A stretch of DNA of 64,000 nt from Pantoea phytobeneficialis (GTDB lineage: Bacteria > Pseudomonadota > Gammaproteobacteria > Enterobacterales > Enterobacteriaceae), in the NCBI RefSeq assembly GCF_009728735.1, contig NZ_CP024636.1, forward strand, positions 3,386,155 to 3,450,154, read 5' to 3'. Within the stretch, counting starts at the first letter, position 1; every line of letters begins with the position of its first letter. The position numbers and the translations under genes were made by a program. This document shows positions 34,210-43,471 of this stretch, one piece after another. The notes under the pieces are model-generated. The model was not told the origin of the DNA, did not search any database, and saw nothing but the letters and a program-made list of their open reading frames with translations.

Positions 34210-35379
34210 GTGTTGAAAAGGCGTCTGCTGGTTACTGTTTCTGGAATGATTGTTTGGGCATCGCTGGCGCAGGCTGACGACAGCATGCCGTTCCCCCTGA
34301 CGCCTCCGGCGATTGATGCGGCTTCCTGGGTACTGATGGACGCCACAACCGGACAGATTCTCACCGCCGGGAATCCCGATGAGGAGCGCAACCCCGCCAG
34401 CCTCACCAAGCTGATGACTGGCTATGTGGTGGATCGTGCCATCGACCAACACAAAATCAGCCGTGACGATGTGGTGACGGTGGGTAAAGATGCCTGGGCG
34501 GCCGGCAACCCGGTATTCAAAGGTTCCTCGCTGATGTTTCTCAAACCCGGCGATAAGGTCACGGTACGTGATCTGAGCCGTGGCGTGATCATCGATTCCG
34601 GTAACGATGCCTGTGTGGCGCTGGCCGACTACGTCGCGGGCAGCCAACAAAACTTTGTCACCATGATGAACAGCTACGTGCAAAAGCTCGGCCTGACCCA
34701 TACCCATTTTGAAACCGTCCACGGTCTGGATGCACCCGGTCAGCACACCACCGCGCGCGACCTGGCGGTACTGTCACGCGCCATCATCAGTGGCGAACCC
34801 GATTTCTATGCCATGTACAGCGAGAAAACCCTCACCTGGAACGGTATTACGCAGAACAACCGCAACGGATTGCTGTGGGATAACAACCTGCACGTCGATG
34901 GCCTGAAAACCGGCCACACCGAAACCGCCGGTTTTAACATCATCGCGTCAAACATCGTTGGTCAGCATCGGCTGATTGCGGTGATCATGGGCGGCAAAAG
35001 CTCCAAAGGGCGTGAAGAACAGGCGCGTAAGCTGCTGGTCTGGGGACAAAATAACTTCGACACCGTCCAGTTGTTCCATGCCGGGAAAAAAATCGGCACG
35101 GAAAACGTCTGGTACGGCAATCCGCATCAGGTTGATGTCGGTACCACCCAGGATATCTACCTGTCACTGCCGCGCGGCGAAGTGCAAAACGTTAAAGCCA
35201 AATACGTTATCGATCGTAAGGATCTGGAAGCGCCGTTAAAGGCCAATGAACAGATCGGCGAGATTCAGGTGATGGACAAAGATAAACAGCTGGCGAGCTA
35301 TCCGCTTTACGCGCTCAACGCGGTCAATAAAGCGGGTATCGTGACGCGCATTGAAGATTACCTGAAGCAAAAACTGTAA
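34210..35379 (+). CDS. dacD: D-alanyl-D-alanine carboxypeptidase (penicillin-binding protein 6b)
   Basis: A signal peptide ending at AQA-DD precedes a class A low-molecular-mass PBP. SLTKL gives the SxxK motif with Ser64 and Lys67, SGND is SxN, and GLKTGHT is KTG. A C-terminal beta domain ends in an amphipathic helix (VTRIEDYLKQKL) that would anchor it to the outer face of the inner membrane. It trims the pentapeptide of peptidoglycan. The start is ambiguous: GTG at 34210 or the adjacent TTG at 34213, which matches the E. coli N terminus and is better spaced from GAGGAAG. Confidence 0.95.
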   Translation: MLKRRLLVTVSGMIVWASLAQADDSMPFPLTPPAIDAASWVLMDATTGQILTAGNPDEERNPASLTKLMTGYVVDRAIDQHKISRDDVVTVGKDAWAAGNPVFKGSSLMFLKPGDKVTVRDLSRGVIIDSGNDACVALADYVAGSQQNFVTMMNSYVQKLGLTHTHFETVHGLDAPGQHTTARDLAVLSRAIISGEPDFYAMYSEKTLTWNGITQNNRNGLLWDNNLHVDGLKTGHTETAGFNIIASNIVGQHRLIAVIMGGKSSKGREEQARKLLVWGQNNFDTVQLFHAGKKIGTENVWYGNPHQVDVGTTQDIYLSLPRGEVQNVKAKYVIDRKDLEAPLKANEQIGEIQVMDKDKQLASYPLYALNAVNKAGIVTRIEDYLKQKL

Positions 35380-35435
35380 GCATGAACTAACTTCGGTATC
35401 AGTGCCGTAGAGTGTCGCTGATATCGAGGTCAATC

Positions 35436-35897
35436 ATGAAAACATCTGTTGTTGAACGTCCGGCGCAACACTGGGTCGGCTATCATCTGCAAGGTCCGTG
35501 GCAGGAGACGGTGCCACAGGGCTTTGCTCAGCTTAAAGTCTGGGCCGCGCGTCACGGCCTGTCAGGCGAGTGGATGGCCATTTATTATGGTAATCCGCAG
35601 GAGCTGCCCCCGGAAGAACTCAGGGTAGAAACGGTGCTGACCGTCCCGGCCGATTATGCGCTGGCAGCGGGTGGCGATATTCAGCATGGCACTCTGGCCG
35701 GCGGCCATTATTTCCACACCTGCACGGAAGTACTGAACAACGATTTCTTCGCGGCCTGGAATGAATTTTTTGCACAATTGCAGGCGCGCAGTGACTGGCA
35801 GGTGGATAATCGTCCCTGTTATGAACACTATCTTTCGGATGGATCGCAAAGTGGTAACTGGCTACTGAACATGTACATCCCGGTTCGGCCCCGCTAA
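35436..35897 (+). CDS. sbmC: DNA gyrase inhibitor SbmC/GyrI
   Basis: A 153-residue GyrI-like protein, slightly shorter than in E. coli. The segments GYHLQGPWQETVPQGFAQLKVWAA, GGHYFHTCTEVLNNDFFAAWNEFF and NYIPVRPR-type ending are family features. In E. coli it binds gyrase and counters microcin B17 and quinolones. The ATG at 35436 follows GAGGT. I saw no LexA-box palindrome upstream, although the E. coli gene is SOS-controlled. It lies 56 bases after dacD and may be co-transcribed. Confidence 0.92.
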   Translation: MKTSVVERPAQHWVGYHLQGPWQETVPQGFAQLKVWAARHGLSGEWMAIYYGNPQELPPEELRVETVLTVPADYALAAGGDIQHGTLAGGHYFHTCTEVLNNDFFAAWNEFFAQLQARSDWQVDNRPCYEHYLSDGSQSGNWLLNMYIPVRPR

Positions 35898-36068
35898 AAA
35901 AGGGGCTGGCGTTACATCTATGTTTCTATTGGGGAAATTTGATGTTGCGTTGATGTTGATTTTTGTAAGCAGTGGTCAAAAAGTCAGGAAAAACGCGTGT
36001 CAGGTGTTAAGGGATCTGGTTTCGCCAGGGTAACATAGCGCGCAAAATTTTCCCGCACCCGGATAATC

Positions 36069-37127
36069 ATGTTACGCGCTGACAAGCCCATTTCGTCGAT
36101 TGAGTTCTGGTTCTACCGCCACTATCGCGCCGTACACGGCGTGCGTATCGCTATCGCTTTTGTCCTGAGCTTTTTGTTTGTCCGTCTGACGGACATTCCG
36201 GAAGGCACCTGGCCACTGATTACGCTGGTGGTGGTGATGGGGCCAATCTCGACCTGGGGTAATGTCTTTCCGCGCGTAGTACAGCGCATCATTGGCACCT
36301 TTGCCGGGGCGATCTCCGGATTGATCGCGCTGAAGCTGGAGTTGATATCCTTGCCCGTGATGTTGGTGTGGTGTTTTGCGGTGATGGTGATTTGTGGTTA
36401 TCTCACCCTCGGCAAACATCCGTATATGGCGTTGTTAATTGGTATCACCCTCAGCGTCGTGGTTGGCGCACCGGCAGGGGATTTCACCGTCGCGTTATGG
36501 CGTGGTGGCGATGTGATTCTCGGATCGCTAATGGCGCTGCTGTTTACTGCTATCTGGGCGCAGCGCGCTTATACCCACTGGCGCATCCAGTTGTCGGACG
36601 CCTTTATCAGCATGGCGAAAATTCATCATACCGGCTTCTCAGCTAACCTGGTGGATAAGCCGCGCCTGAACAAACCGTTCCAGAAGCTACTCACCAATGT
36701 GATCAAGATGCGTGCCTTGTTGGAACCCGCCAGTAAAGAGACACGCATTCCCAAATCGGTGTTTGAAGCCATTCAGACCATTAACCGTAATATGGTTAAC
36801 ACCATGCAGATGCAAATTGATGCGTGGTGGGCGTCACGCGAAAGCCACTATTTGCTGCTCAACGCACCGACCCTGCGCCGCACGCAGCAAATGACGGAAA
36901 ACACCCTGAACGCACTGGCGGCGTTAATGGTGAAAGGGGAGACGGAGCAGGTGACAGCCAACAGCCACGAGCTGGGCAGCATCATGCAGGAGCTGGAGCA
37001 GTTGATTGCCACTGGCAGCAAGCAACTGGAAACCACCTCGATCTACGGCTACGTCTGGCTGAGTCTGGAACAGGCGCGTCAACTGGAGCGTATGACCGAT
37101 CTGGTAAGGCTGGCGTTACGTAAATAG
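36069..37127 (+). CDS. yeeA: FUSC-family inner membrane protein YeeA (352 aa)
   Basis: The N-terminal half has about six closely packed membrane spans (AFVLSFLFVRL, PLITLVVVMGPISTWGNV, LVWCFAVMVICGYLTLG). The cytoplasmic C-terminal half is helical (PASKETRIPKSVFEAIQTINRNMV), as in aromatic acid/fusaric acid exporter-like proteins. It matches E. coli YeeA over its entire length and holds the same place next to sbmC. The transported substrate, if any, is not established. The 171 bases before it contain no gene I can support. Confidence 0.9.
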   Translation: MLRADKPISSIEFWFYRHYRAVHGVRIAIAFVLSFLFVRLTDIPEGTWPLITLVVVMGPISTWGNVFPRVVQRIIGTFAGAISGLIALKLELISLPVMLVWCFAVMVICGYLTLGKHPYMALLIGITLSVVVGAPAGDFTVALWRGGDVILGSLMALLFTAIWAQRAYTHWRIQLSDAFISMAKIHHTGFSANLVDKPRLNKPFQKLLTNVIKMRALLEPASKETRIPKSVFEAIQTINRNMVNTMQMQIDAWWASRESHYLLLNAPTLRRTQQMTENTLNALAALMVKGETEQVTANSHELGSIMQELEQLIATGSKQLETTSIYGYVWLSLEQARQLERMTDLVRLALRK

Positions 37128-37288
37128 TTTTCCGGGGCAATGACTTAATGTGAATCGCCCTTTCTTTGCGCTAAGATAAGTGCCAGTCCGATTTTAGATG
37201 TGAGAATTGCTTACAGGGCTGGCAAGCCGCTAAGCTAAAGGTTATGACTATCTCGCCTGCTCAAGCAGGCCCTAAGAAAGGTGCCAAC

Positions 37289-37609
37289 ATGGAAAATGCC
37301 AAGCAATCATTTCAGGACGTTCTGGAGTTTGTGCGTATGTTTCGTCGTAAAAACAAACTACAGCGCGAAATTACGGATAACGAAAAGAAAATCCGTGATA
37401 ACCAGAAACGTGTGTTGCTGCTGGACAACCTGAGCGAATACATCAAACCGGGCATGAGCGTTGAGGCGATTCAGGAAATTATCGCCAGCATGCGCGTGGA
37501 TTATGAAGATCGCGTTGACGAATACATCATCAAAAATGCCGACCTCTCCAAAGAGCGTCGCGAGCTGTCGAAAAAGCTCAAAGCGATGGGCGAACCCAAA
37601 CCGCAATAA
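37289..37609 (+). CDS. tmaR: PTS pole-localising regulator TmaR (YeeX)
   Basis: A 106-residue, almost wholly helical, highly charged protein. [27 protein letters not shown] forms a coiled coil, and [12 protein letters not shown] with [13 protein letters not shown] ends it. E. coli TmaR gathers Enzyme I of the phosphotransferase system at the cell pole. The ATG at 37289 (MENAKQSF) fits the E. coli start and follows AAGGTG; an extension of 15 codons is rejected. A strong terminator follows. Confidence 0.94.
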   Translation: MENAKQSFQDVLEFVRMFRRKNKLQREITDNEKKIRDNQKRVLLLDNLSEYIKPGMSVEAIQEIIASMRVDYEDRVDEYIIKNADLSKERRELSKKLKAMGEPKPQ

Positions 37610-37610
37610 G

Positions 37611-37641
37611 ATTCAGGGGCCATTTGGCCCCTGAATTTTTT
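37611..37641 (+). terminator. Intrinsic terminator of tmaR
   Basis: ATTCAGGGGCC and GGCCCCTGAAT form an 11-bp stem with an ATTT loop, followed by five T. It begins two bases after the tmaR stop. Confidence 0.94.
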
Positions 37642-37670
37642 GCCGATACTGCACTCACTAACATATTGCA

Positions 37671-37712
37671 CATCTCCCTCTACCGTCTTGCGGGAGAGGG
37701 CCGGGGTGAGGG
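37671..37712. repeat. REP-like palindromic element
   Basis: CCCTCT (37676-37681) and AGAGGG (37695-37700) flank a GC-rich core and are followed by CCGGGGTGAGGG, which runs into the stop of the LacI-family gene. CCCTCTC.../...GAGAGGG elements of this kind are common dispersed intergenic repeats in enterobacteria. Only one copy is visible here. Confidence 0.45.
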
Positions 37713-38771
37713 TTAGTTGCGCATTAGCCGCCGGGCCAGCGCCTGCAACTGCTGCGCCACCTCTGCCGCATCCAGCCCGTTTTGCTGCGGTGCAGCGGTG
37801 GTTTCCCGGATCACCAATTGGGTTTCCAGCGATGGCATTTCAGCACTGACGTCATTGAGCCGTGCCAGCAGGTGATCCACACTTTCCGCGCCCAACTGCT
37901 GTAAATCCTGACGCACCGTGGTGAGGGGCGGCTGGTACCAGGCGCTCTCTGCGGTGTCATCATAGCCAATCAACGATATTTCGCCGGGAATCCGCACGCC
38001 ATGTTGGTGTAGCGCGCGCATCGCGCCCAGCGCCATCTGGTCGTTCGCCACCAACAGCGCCTGCGGCAGCGTGTGAGGCAACAAACTAAGTAAGGCCTGA
38101 TAACCCGATGCCGCGCTCCAGTCCCCCTCCAGCACGCAACAGGCTTCCAGTTGATGAGCTGCCAGCGCCTGTTGCCAGGCCAGAAAGCGGCTGCGTGCCG
38201 AGGCGGAACTCGTCGGGCCATTCAATACGCCAATCTGGCGATGGCCGAGCGCCACCAGATGATCTACCGCCTGACGCGCACCGGACTCGCTCAGGAACTG
38301 GCATTGCGCTACCCCGGCATGGCGTTCCACATCAAGAAACAGCGCGGGTTTTGTGCCACACTGCTGCTGGATTTGCTCCGCTTCAGCCGCATCCAGCGGC
38401 AGGTTGATCAGCAGCGCATCGACCCGCTGGGCCAGCAGCTCATTAACCGTGTCCTGCGCATTGCCTGCGGTCATTGCAATCACCAGATGGTAACCGAGCG
38501 CCGTCGCGCGTTGCTGGATGGCGGAGGCAATCTGCGCCGGAGCCATCAGCGCCAGATCGCTGGTTGCCAGCCCCAGCGTGCGCGTGGCTTTACCTGCCAG
38601 TTGCTGCGCCACCCGGTTCGGCACATAGTTGAGTTGCTGCATCGCCGCTTCCACTTTGGCGCGGGTGCGGGGAGAAACCTGTGCGGCGCGGTTAAGCACG
38701 CGGGAGACAGTCTGGTAAGAAACCCCCGCCAGTTGGGCAACGTCATCGAGGGTTACGGAGCGCGAAGTCAT
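37713..38771 (-). CDS. LacI-family repressor closely resembling LacI (352 aa)
   Basis: The N-terminal helix-turn-helix VTLDDVAQLAGVSYQTVSRVLN has the YQ recognition residues of lac repressor, followed by the hinge NYVPNRVAQQLAGK. The core keeps LacI-like stretches: FLDV, DHLVALGHRQIGVLNGP, EGDWSAASGY, LVANDQMALGAMRA and GYDDTAESAWYQPPLTT. A C-terminal QQLQALARRL could be the tetramer helix. I start it at 38771 (MTSRSVTLDDVA), since a 52-codon extension runs into ydcF. No lacZ or lacY is nearby, so its target is elsewhere or not lac. It is divergent from ydcF. Confidence 0.85.
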   Translation of the reverse strand: MTSRSVTLDDVAQLAGVSYQTVSRVLNRAAQVSPRTRAKVEAAMQQLNYVPNRVAQQLAGKATRTLGLATSDLALMAPAQIASAIQQRATALGYHLVIAMTAGNAQDTVNELLAQRVDALLINLPLDAAEAEQIQQQCGTKPALFLDVERHAGVAQCQFLSESGARQAVDHLVALGHRQIGVLNGPTSSASARSRFLAWQQALAAHQLEACCVLEGDWSAASGYQALLSLLPHTLPQALLVANDQMALGAMRALHQHGVRIPGEISLIGYDDTAESAWYQPPLTTVRQDLQQLGAESVDHLLARLNDVSAEMPSLETQLVIRETTAAPQQNGLDAAEVAQQLQALARRLMRN

Positions 38772-38861
38772 TGATCTCTCCTGAAGATGAAGCTGCGAGT
38801 GTAGCAAATTTTTTCCCTTCGGCGAGGTCTTAAGCCAGGATGAAAACCTAAGGAGAACAGC

Positions 38862-39635
38862 ATGAAGCTTAATGGTGAACATATTCAGGATATCAATGCG
38901 CTGGCGGCATGGCTGGCGCTGGATCATATTCCGCAGGAGGGTACGCTGGAGGCCGATTTAGCCATTCTGGCCGGACATGCGGTGCTGCCGAATATTGAAG
39001 GTGTGGTCGCACTGACCAAAAAATATCAGCTCCCTTTGCTTATCAGCGGCGGTATCGGTCACTCCACGCCACTGCTGGCACAAATGATGGCGGCGCATCC
39101 GTTGTACCGGCAAATCGCGACTCAGGGTAAAAGCGAAGCAGAGATGCTGGGCGATATGGCGCGTCTGTTTGCCGCGTTGCCGGACGACCAACTGTTGCTG
39201 GAAGATAAATCGCGCAACTGTGGCGAAAATGCGGCCTTCAGCCAGCAGTTATTAGACAAACTGGCGTGGCAGCCGCAGCGGGTGATTCTGGTGCAGGATC
39301 CGCTGATGCAGCGTCGTACCTGGGAAACCTTCCGCTGGCAGTGGCGCGATCGTGACGATGCGCCTGAGTTTATCAGCTGGCCGGTGTTTACCCCGCAGGT
39401 GATGATGGATGCCGGTATGCTGCGTATTATCGGCGCGCCACCGCAGGGGTTGTGGTCAATGGAACGTTTTCTGTCGTTGCTGATGGGGGAAGTGCAGCGT
39501 CTGCGTGATGATGAAAACGGCTATGGCCCGCGCGGCAAAGGGTTCTTCGGTCATGTTGATGTCCCGGATGCGGTCGAAGCGGGCTGGCAAAGATTGATGC
39601 GCCTGCCAGGGGTGCAGTCGCGCATCAATGGATAA
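38862..39635 (+). CDS. ydcF: DUF218/ElyC-like protein YdcF (257 aa)
   Basis: LLISGGIGHSTPLLAQMM, EDKSRNCGENAAFSQQLL and VQDPLMQRRTWETFRWQW match the DUF218 fold of E. coli YdcF, which binds S-adenosylmethionine in vitro as I recall. The C-terminal GLWSMERFLSLLMGEVQRLRDDENGYGPRG is also shared with it. No signal peptide or membrane span is seen, so it is cytosolic. AAGGAG precedes the ATG. Its cellular role is not known. The LacI-like regulator is divergently transcribed 90 bases away. Confidence 0.88.
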   Translation: MKLNGEHIQDINALAAWLALDHIPQEGTLEADLAILAGHAVLPNIEGVVALTKKYQLPLLISGGIGHSTPLLAQMMAAHPLYRQIATQGKSEAEMLGDMARLFAALPDDQLLLEDKSRNCGENAAFSQQLLDKLAWQPQRVILVQDPLMQRRTWETFRWQWRDRDDAPEFISWPVFTPQVMMDAGMLRIIGAPPQGLWSMERFLSLLMGEVQRLRDDENGYGPRGKGFFGHVDVPDAVEAGWQRLMRLPGVQSRING

Positions 39636-39643
39636 TTAACCTT

Positions 39644-40624
39644 CTACGCCGTCAACACGATTTTCCCGACGTTAAGGCCCTCTTCCATGCGCTGATGGGC
39701 CGCCGCTGCTTCAGCAAGGGGATAGACACTGTCGATAATCGGTGCCAGTCCCTCCTTGCCAAATTCGGATAACCAGCGTTCACGGAAGCGTTGTGACATC
39801 GCGTGTTTGACCTCCTGACTGCGCGATTTCATCACCGTGCCGAAAATTTGCAGGTGGCGATACAGCAGCCGATCCAGTGGAATTTTGGCATTTTCGATGC
39901 CGCCCATAATACCAATCTGCACCAGGCGACCGCCGAAGTTGAGCGCATTAACGTTACGTTCGAAGTAGGGCGCACCGATAAAGTCGAGGATCAAATCGAC
40001 GCCGCGTTTCTCCGTCAGGCTGTCGACCACCGTGGCGAAATCCTCATGCACATAATCGATAACATAATCTGCCCCCATACGACGTACCAACTGATGAGCG
40101 CTGGCCTGGGCGGTGGTGATCACCGTTGCCCCGATGGCATGCGCCAGTTGTACCGCCGCACCACCCACGCCACCCGCCCCTGCATGGATTAACACCGTCT
40201 CGCCTGCCTGCAATTTACCGAGATTCACCAGCGCTTCATTGGCGGTGACAAACACTTCGGTGATGGCTGCCGCCTGGACGTAGTTCAGGCTGTCAGGGAT
40301 CGGCATCGCCATGCGGTAATCAATGCGCGCCACTTCGGCGTAAGCCCCACCGCCAACGATACCCATTACGCGGTCACCGACCTTGTAACCGGAAACTTCG
40401 GCACCGACGGCAATCACATCACCGGCGATTTCCAGCCCCATCAGGGTGGAATCCCCGAAGTCAGGGCGGCCATAGCCGCCACGACGATGGGTGAGATCGG
40501 CCCGGTTAACCCCGGCGGCGCGGGTGCGCACCAGTAAATCCTGTGGGCGCAGAACCGGTTCTGCAACCTCGGTCAGGGTTAACACCTCGGCCGGTCCAAA
40601 CTGATCAAATGTAATGGCTTTCAT
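39644..40624 (-). CDS. Zinc-independent MDR-family quinone oxidoreductase (326 aa)
   Basis: A medium-chain dehydrogenase/reductase: MKAITFDQFGPAEVLTLTE, GVNRADLTHRRGGYG, the GLEIAGDVIAVG turn, and AGAGGVGGAAVQLAHAIGA as NADPH loop. The catalytic zinc ligands of alcohol dehydrogenases are missing, placing it with the PIG3/quinone oxidoreductase group. It would reduce quinones or enones with NADPH. It starts at 40624, 17 bases after the CMD-family gene, so the two and the aldehyde dehydrogenase gene upstream form an operon. Confidence 0.82.
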   Translation of the reverse strand: MKAITFDQFGPAEVLTLTEVAEPVLRPQDLLVRTRAAGVNRADLTHRRGGYGRPDFGDSTLMGLEIAGDVIAVGAEVSGYKVGDRVMGIVGGGAYAEVARIDYRMAMPIPDSLNYVQAAAITEVFVTANEALVNLGKLQAGETVLIHAGAGGVGGAAVQLAHAIGATVITTAQASAHQLVRRMGADYVIDYVHEDFATVVDSLTEKRGVDLILDFIGAPYFERNVNALNFGGRLVQIGIMGGIENAKIPLDRLLYRHLQIFGTVMKSRSQEVKHAMSQRFRERWLSEFGKEGLAPIIDSVYPLAEAAAAHQRMEEGLNVGKIVLTA

Positions 40625-40641
40625 GGTCTTTTCCTTAATTA

Positions 40642-40974
40642 TCAATTGCTCTGGTCATCGGCAAAGGTGGCGTTGGCATAGGCTGACGCGGTAATGGCGG
40701 CCGGGAAACCGGCATAAAACGCCATATGGGTAATCACGGCACTTAACTCGGTTTGGGTCAGGCCATTTTCGATACCACGGCGTAAATGCGCGGGCAGCTC
40801 ATTGGCGTGGTTCAGTGCAATCAGACAGGCGATGGTGATCAGGCTGCGGTCGCGCGGGGCCAGATCCGCATCTTTCCAGACGTCTGAATACAGCGGCTGT
40901 TCAACAAAGTCCGCCAGTTTCGGGGTAAACGGACGAGCGGCAGCGCGCGGGCTGGTGAAATCAATCGGTTTCAT
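40642..40974 (-). CDS. Carboxymuconolactone decarboxylase-family protein (110 aa)
   Basis: A small helical CMD-fold protein: LAPRDRSLITIACLIALNHANELPAHLRRGIENGLTQTELSAVITHMAFYAGFPAAI. The paired Cys of AhpD-type members is absent, leaving one Cys in IACLIAL, so thiol peroxidase activity is unlikely. AAGGAG lies six bases before the ATG at 40974; an ATG two codons upstream is too close to it. It is the middle gene of the operon. The reaction is unknown. Confidence 0.8.
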   Translation of the reverse strand: MKPIDFTSPRAAARPFTPKLADFVEQPLYSDVWKDADLAPRDRSLITIACLIALNHANELPAHLRRGIENGLTQTELSAVITHMAFYAGFPAAITASAYANATFADDQSN

Positions 40975-40984
40975 GGTCATCTCC

Positions 40985-42424
40985 TTAAATCTGGCTGATA
41001 AATTTATTGGTCAGGTAATGTTCAATGCCTTCGGTACCGCCTTCAGAGCCGTGGCCGCTCTCCTTCATTCCGCCGAACGGCAACTCGGTCGCAATGATGC
41101 GGTACTGATTGATGCCGATCATCCCGGCTTCGAGGCCATCGCCGACATCAATGGCGGTACGGGCATCACGGGTAAAGGCATAGGCAGACAGTCCGTAGGG
41201 CAGGCGATTGGCTTCTGCCAGGCCGTCTTCCAGCGCGTCGAAGGGGCGCATCACGGCAATCGGGCCAAACGGTTCTTCATGCATGATGCGGGCGCTCATC
41301 GGCACATCCGCCAGCACGGTGGGTTGGAAGAAATAACCGGGACCCGCAATACGTTTGCCGCCGATCAGTACTTTTGCCCCCTGGGCGACGGCATCCGCCA
41401 CCAGCAATTCCATCTTCTCCAGCTGACGTTGATTCGCCAGCGGGCCAACCTGCGTTCCTGCCGCCATACCGTCACCAATCACCAGCTTCTCGGTTGCGGC
41501 GACAAAGGCCGCGACAAAGCGTTCATATACCGGACGCTGGATCAGAAAGCGGGTGGAAGAGATACAGATTTGGCCGGTGCCACGGAAGCGATTTGCGGCG
41601 CCCCCGGTTGCGGCGGCATCGATATCGGCATCGGCAAACACCAACACCGGACCGTGTCCCCCCAGCTCCAGCGTGATGGGTTTTACCCCGTCGGCGGCAC
41701 GTTCTGACAGTAGACGACCGACCGGAACCGAACCGGTGAAGGCCACCTTACGAATGATCGGTGAGGCGATGAGCTGAGAAGAGACTTTATCCGGTACGCC
41801 AAAGACAATTTGCAGCACCCCTTTTGGCAGGCCAGCCTCGTCGAGACAGCGCGCCAGCGCCAGTGCCGTTGCCGGGCTTTCCTCACCGGGTTTCAGAATC
41901 ACGCTGCATCCCGCAGCCAGCGCGGCAGACAACTTGCGTGCCGGGGTGATAGCCGGGAAGTTCCACGGGGTGAAGGCGGCGACCGGGCCAATGGCCTGAC
42001 GTTTCACCAGTTGCTGCACGCCGGGACGATTGGCGGGCACCACGCGGCCATGAATACGGCGGGCTTCTTCGGCGAACCATTCGAAGTATTCGGCGGCGCG
42101 CAGCACTTCATCACGGCTCTCGGTCAGCGGCTTGCCCTCTTCGAGGGTCATCTGCGTGGCGATATGCTCAGCGCGTTCACGCATCAGTTCCGCTGCACGC
42201 TTCATAATGCGCGCCCGTTCAGCGGGGACGGTGTGACGCCAGACGTCAAAGCTGTCACGCGCAACATCCAGCGCCAGCGCCAGGTCAGCTTCGGTCGCCA
42301 GCGGCAGGCGGCCAAGTACGTTGCCAGTCGCCGGGTTTACCACGGCGGCGGTATCGCGGTCGTCGGCGTTCAGCCACTTGCCATTGATGAACAGGTAAAG
42401 TGAATCATAAGTTGGGTTTTGCAT
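40985..42424 (-). CDS. NAD(P)-dependent aldehyde dehydrogenase, succinate-semialdehyde type (479 aa)
   Basis: FTPWNFPAITPARKLSAALAAGC is the cofactor loop, FTGSVPVGR the Rossmann contact, LELGGHGP supplies the general-base Glu, and GQICISSTRF the catalytic Cys. EEPFGPIA and ELPFGGMKESGHG are late family motifs. It most resembles GabD-type succinate-semialdehyde dehydrogenases; the true aldehyde is not certain. The ATG at 42424 follows GAGGAAG. It heads an operon with the CMD-family and quinone oxidoreductase genes and is divergent from a LysR regulator. Confidence 0.85.
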   Translation of the reverse strand: MQNPTYDSLYLFINGKWLNADDRDTAAVVNPATGNVLGRLPLATEADLALALDVARDSFDVWRHTVPAERARIMKRAAELMRERAEHIATQMTLEEGKPLTESRDEVLRAAEYFEWFAEEARRIHGRVVPANRPGVQQLVKRQAIGPVAAFTPWNFPAITPARKLSAALAAGCSVILKPGEESPATALALARCLDEAGLPKGVLQIVFGVPDKVSSQLIASPIIRKVAFTGSVPVGRLLSERAADGVKPITLELGGHGPVLVFADADIDAAATGGAANRFRGTGQICISSTRFLIQRPVYERFVAAFVAATEKLVIGDGMAAGTQVGPLANQRQLEKMELLVADAVAQGAKVLIGGKRIAGPGYFFQPTVLADVPMSARIMHEEPFGPIAVMRPFDALEDGLAEANRLPYGLSAYAFTRDARTAIDVGDGLEAGMIGINQYRIIATELPFGGMKESGHGSEGGTEGIEHYLTNKFISQI

Positions 42425-42540
42425 GGTCTTCTTCCTCAGATGGATGATGTTGTTGATTTGCGTTGAGAAGAAGGTTAAGCCCGGCGAGCTTCGCTGATAA
42501 GATGGCCTTTCCCCACAACAGCTATGCAAGAAATGCACAG

Positions 42541-43467
42541 ATGCAATCAGAGAAATTTGCCGAGTTCCTTGGCGTCTTCGTTGACGTCGCACGCGAGAGT
42601 AGTTTTTCCGCTGCTGGTCGGCGGCGTGGCCGTACCCCCTCGTCGATTGGTCGTCAGATTGATGCACTGGAAGCGCATCTTGATACGCCGTTGTTTCTGC
42701 GCTCCACCCGCCATCTCACCCTGACGGATGCCGGTGAAGCCTTGTTGATCCGTGCCAGACAGATTCTGGATTCGCTGGTGGATGCACAGCAGGAGCTGGC
42801 GTCGATGAAAGGGGAAGTCACCGGGATTTTGCGCGTGGCCTGCTACCCGACCTTTGGCAAGCGCTACGTGCTGCCGGTGATGGGGGAACTGGCCCGTCAG
42901 CACCCGGATTTACGGCTGGAGCTGGATCTGACCGAACGTCTGGCTGACCCGGTAGCGGAACGTCTGGATCTGGTGATCCGCATCGGGGATATGGCGGACA
43001 GTACCCTGATTGGCAGTCGCATTGCTGTTCAGACCCGCGTGTTGTGCGCCAGTCCGGCATATCTGGCGCAGCACGAGGGACCTGCCACGCTGGCCGATCT
43101 GGCCGCACATCGGCTGATCGACAAATTACATGGCTCCGACCTGTTGGGTTGGTCTGCGGTGCTGGGGCATCCGACACGGGCATCCAACACCGCACCGGTT
43201 TTTGGTTGTGATGATTTTGAAGGGATGCGTCTGGCGGCGGTGGAGGGACTAGGAATCGCTTATCTCCCCGATTGGGTGGTGGGGGAGGATATCAAGGCCG
43301 GGGTTTTGCAGCAGATTTTTCCTGAGTGGTCGGCACAGCCGCAGGCGGCAACCGGGATTTACGCGTTACGCGCGTTACGTCATCCCCCGGCTCGCGTCAC
43401 CCTGTTTCTTGATGCCTTGCGCACCCGGATTGGCAATCCGGCGATCTGGTCAGTGCAGGATATTTAA
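42541..43467 (+). CDS. LysR-family regulator of the aldehyde dehydrogenase operon (308 aa)
   Basis: The N-terminal winged helix (EFLGVFVDVARESSFSAAGRRRGRTPSSIGRQIDALEAHL) and the substrate-binding domain (LRVACYPTFGKRYVLP, GLGIAYLPDWVV) define a LysR protein close to the AaeR/DsdA-type group without a specific match. I prefer the ATG at 42541; an in-frame ATG at 42502 is possible, and neither has a strong ribosome-binding site. It is divergent from the dehydrogenase operon, the usual arrangement for its target. Confidence 0.82.
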   Translation: MQSEKFAEFLGVFVDVARESSFSAAGRRRGRTPSSIGRQIDALEAHLDTPLFLRSTRHLTLTDAGEALLIRARQILDSLVDAQQELASMKGEVTGILRVACYPTFGKRYVLPVMGELARQHPDLRLELDLTERLADPVAERLDLVIRIGDMADSTLIGSRIAVQTRVLCASPAYLAQHEGPATLADLAAHRLIDKLHGSDLLGWSAVLGHPTRASNTAPVFGCDDFEGMRLAAVEGLGIAYLPDWVVGEDIKAGVLQQIFPEWSAQPQAATGIYALRALRHPPARVTLFLDALRTRIGNPAIWSVQDI

Positions 43468-43471
43468 TGGG

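Noticed and set aside
35380..35435. Expected LexA box before sbmC
   Set aside because: No CTGT-N8-ACAG palindrome is present in the gap, so SOS control cannot be claimed from the sequence.
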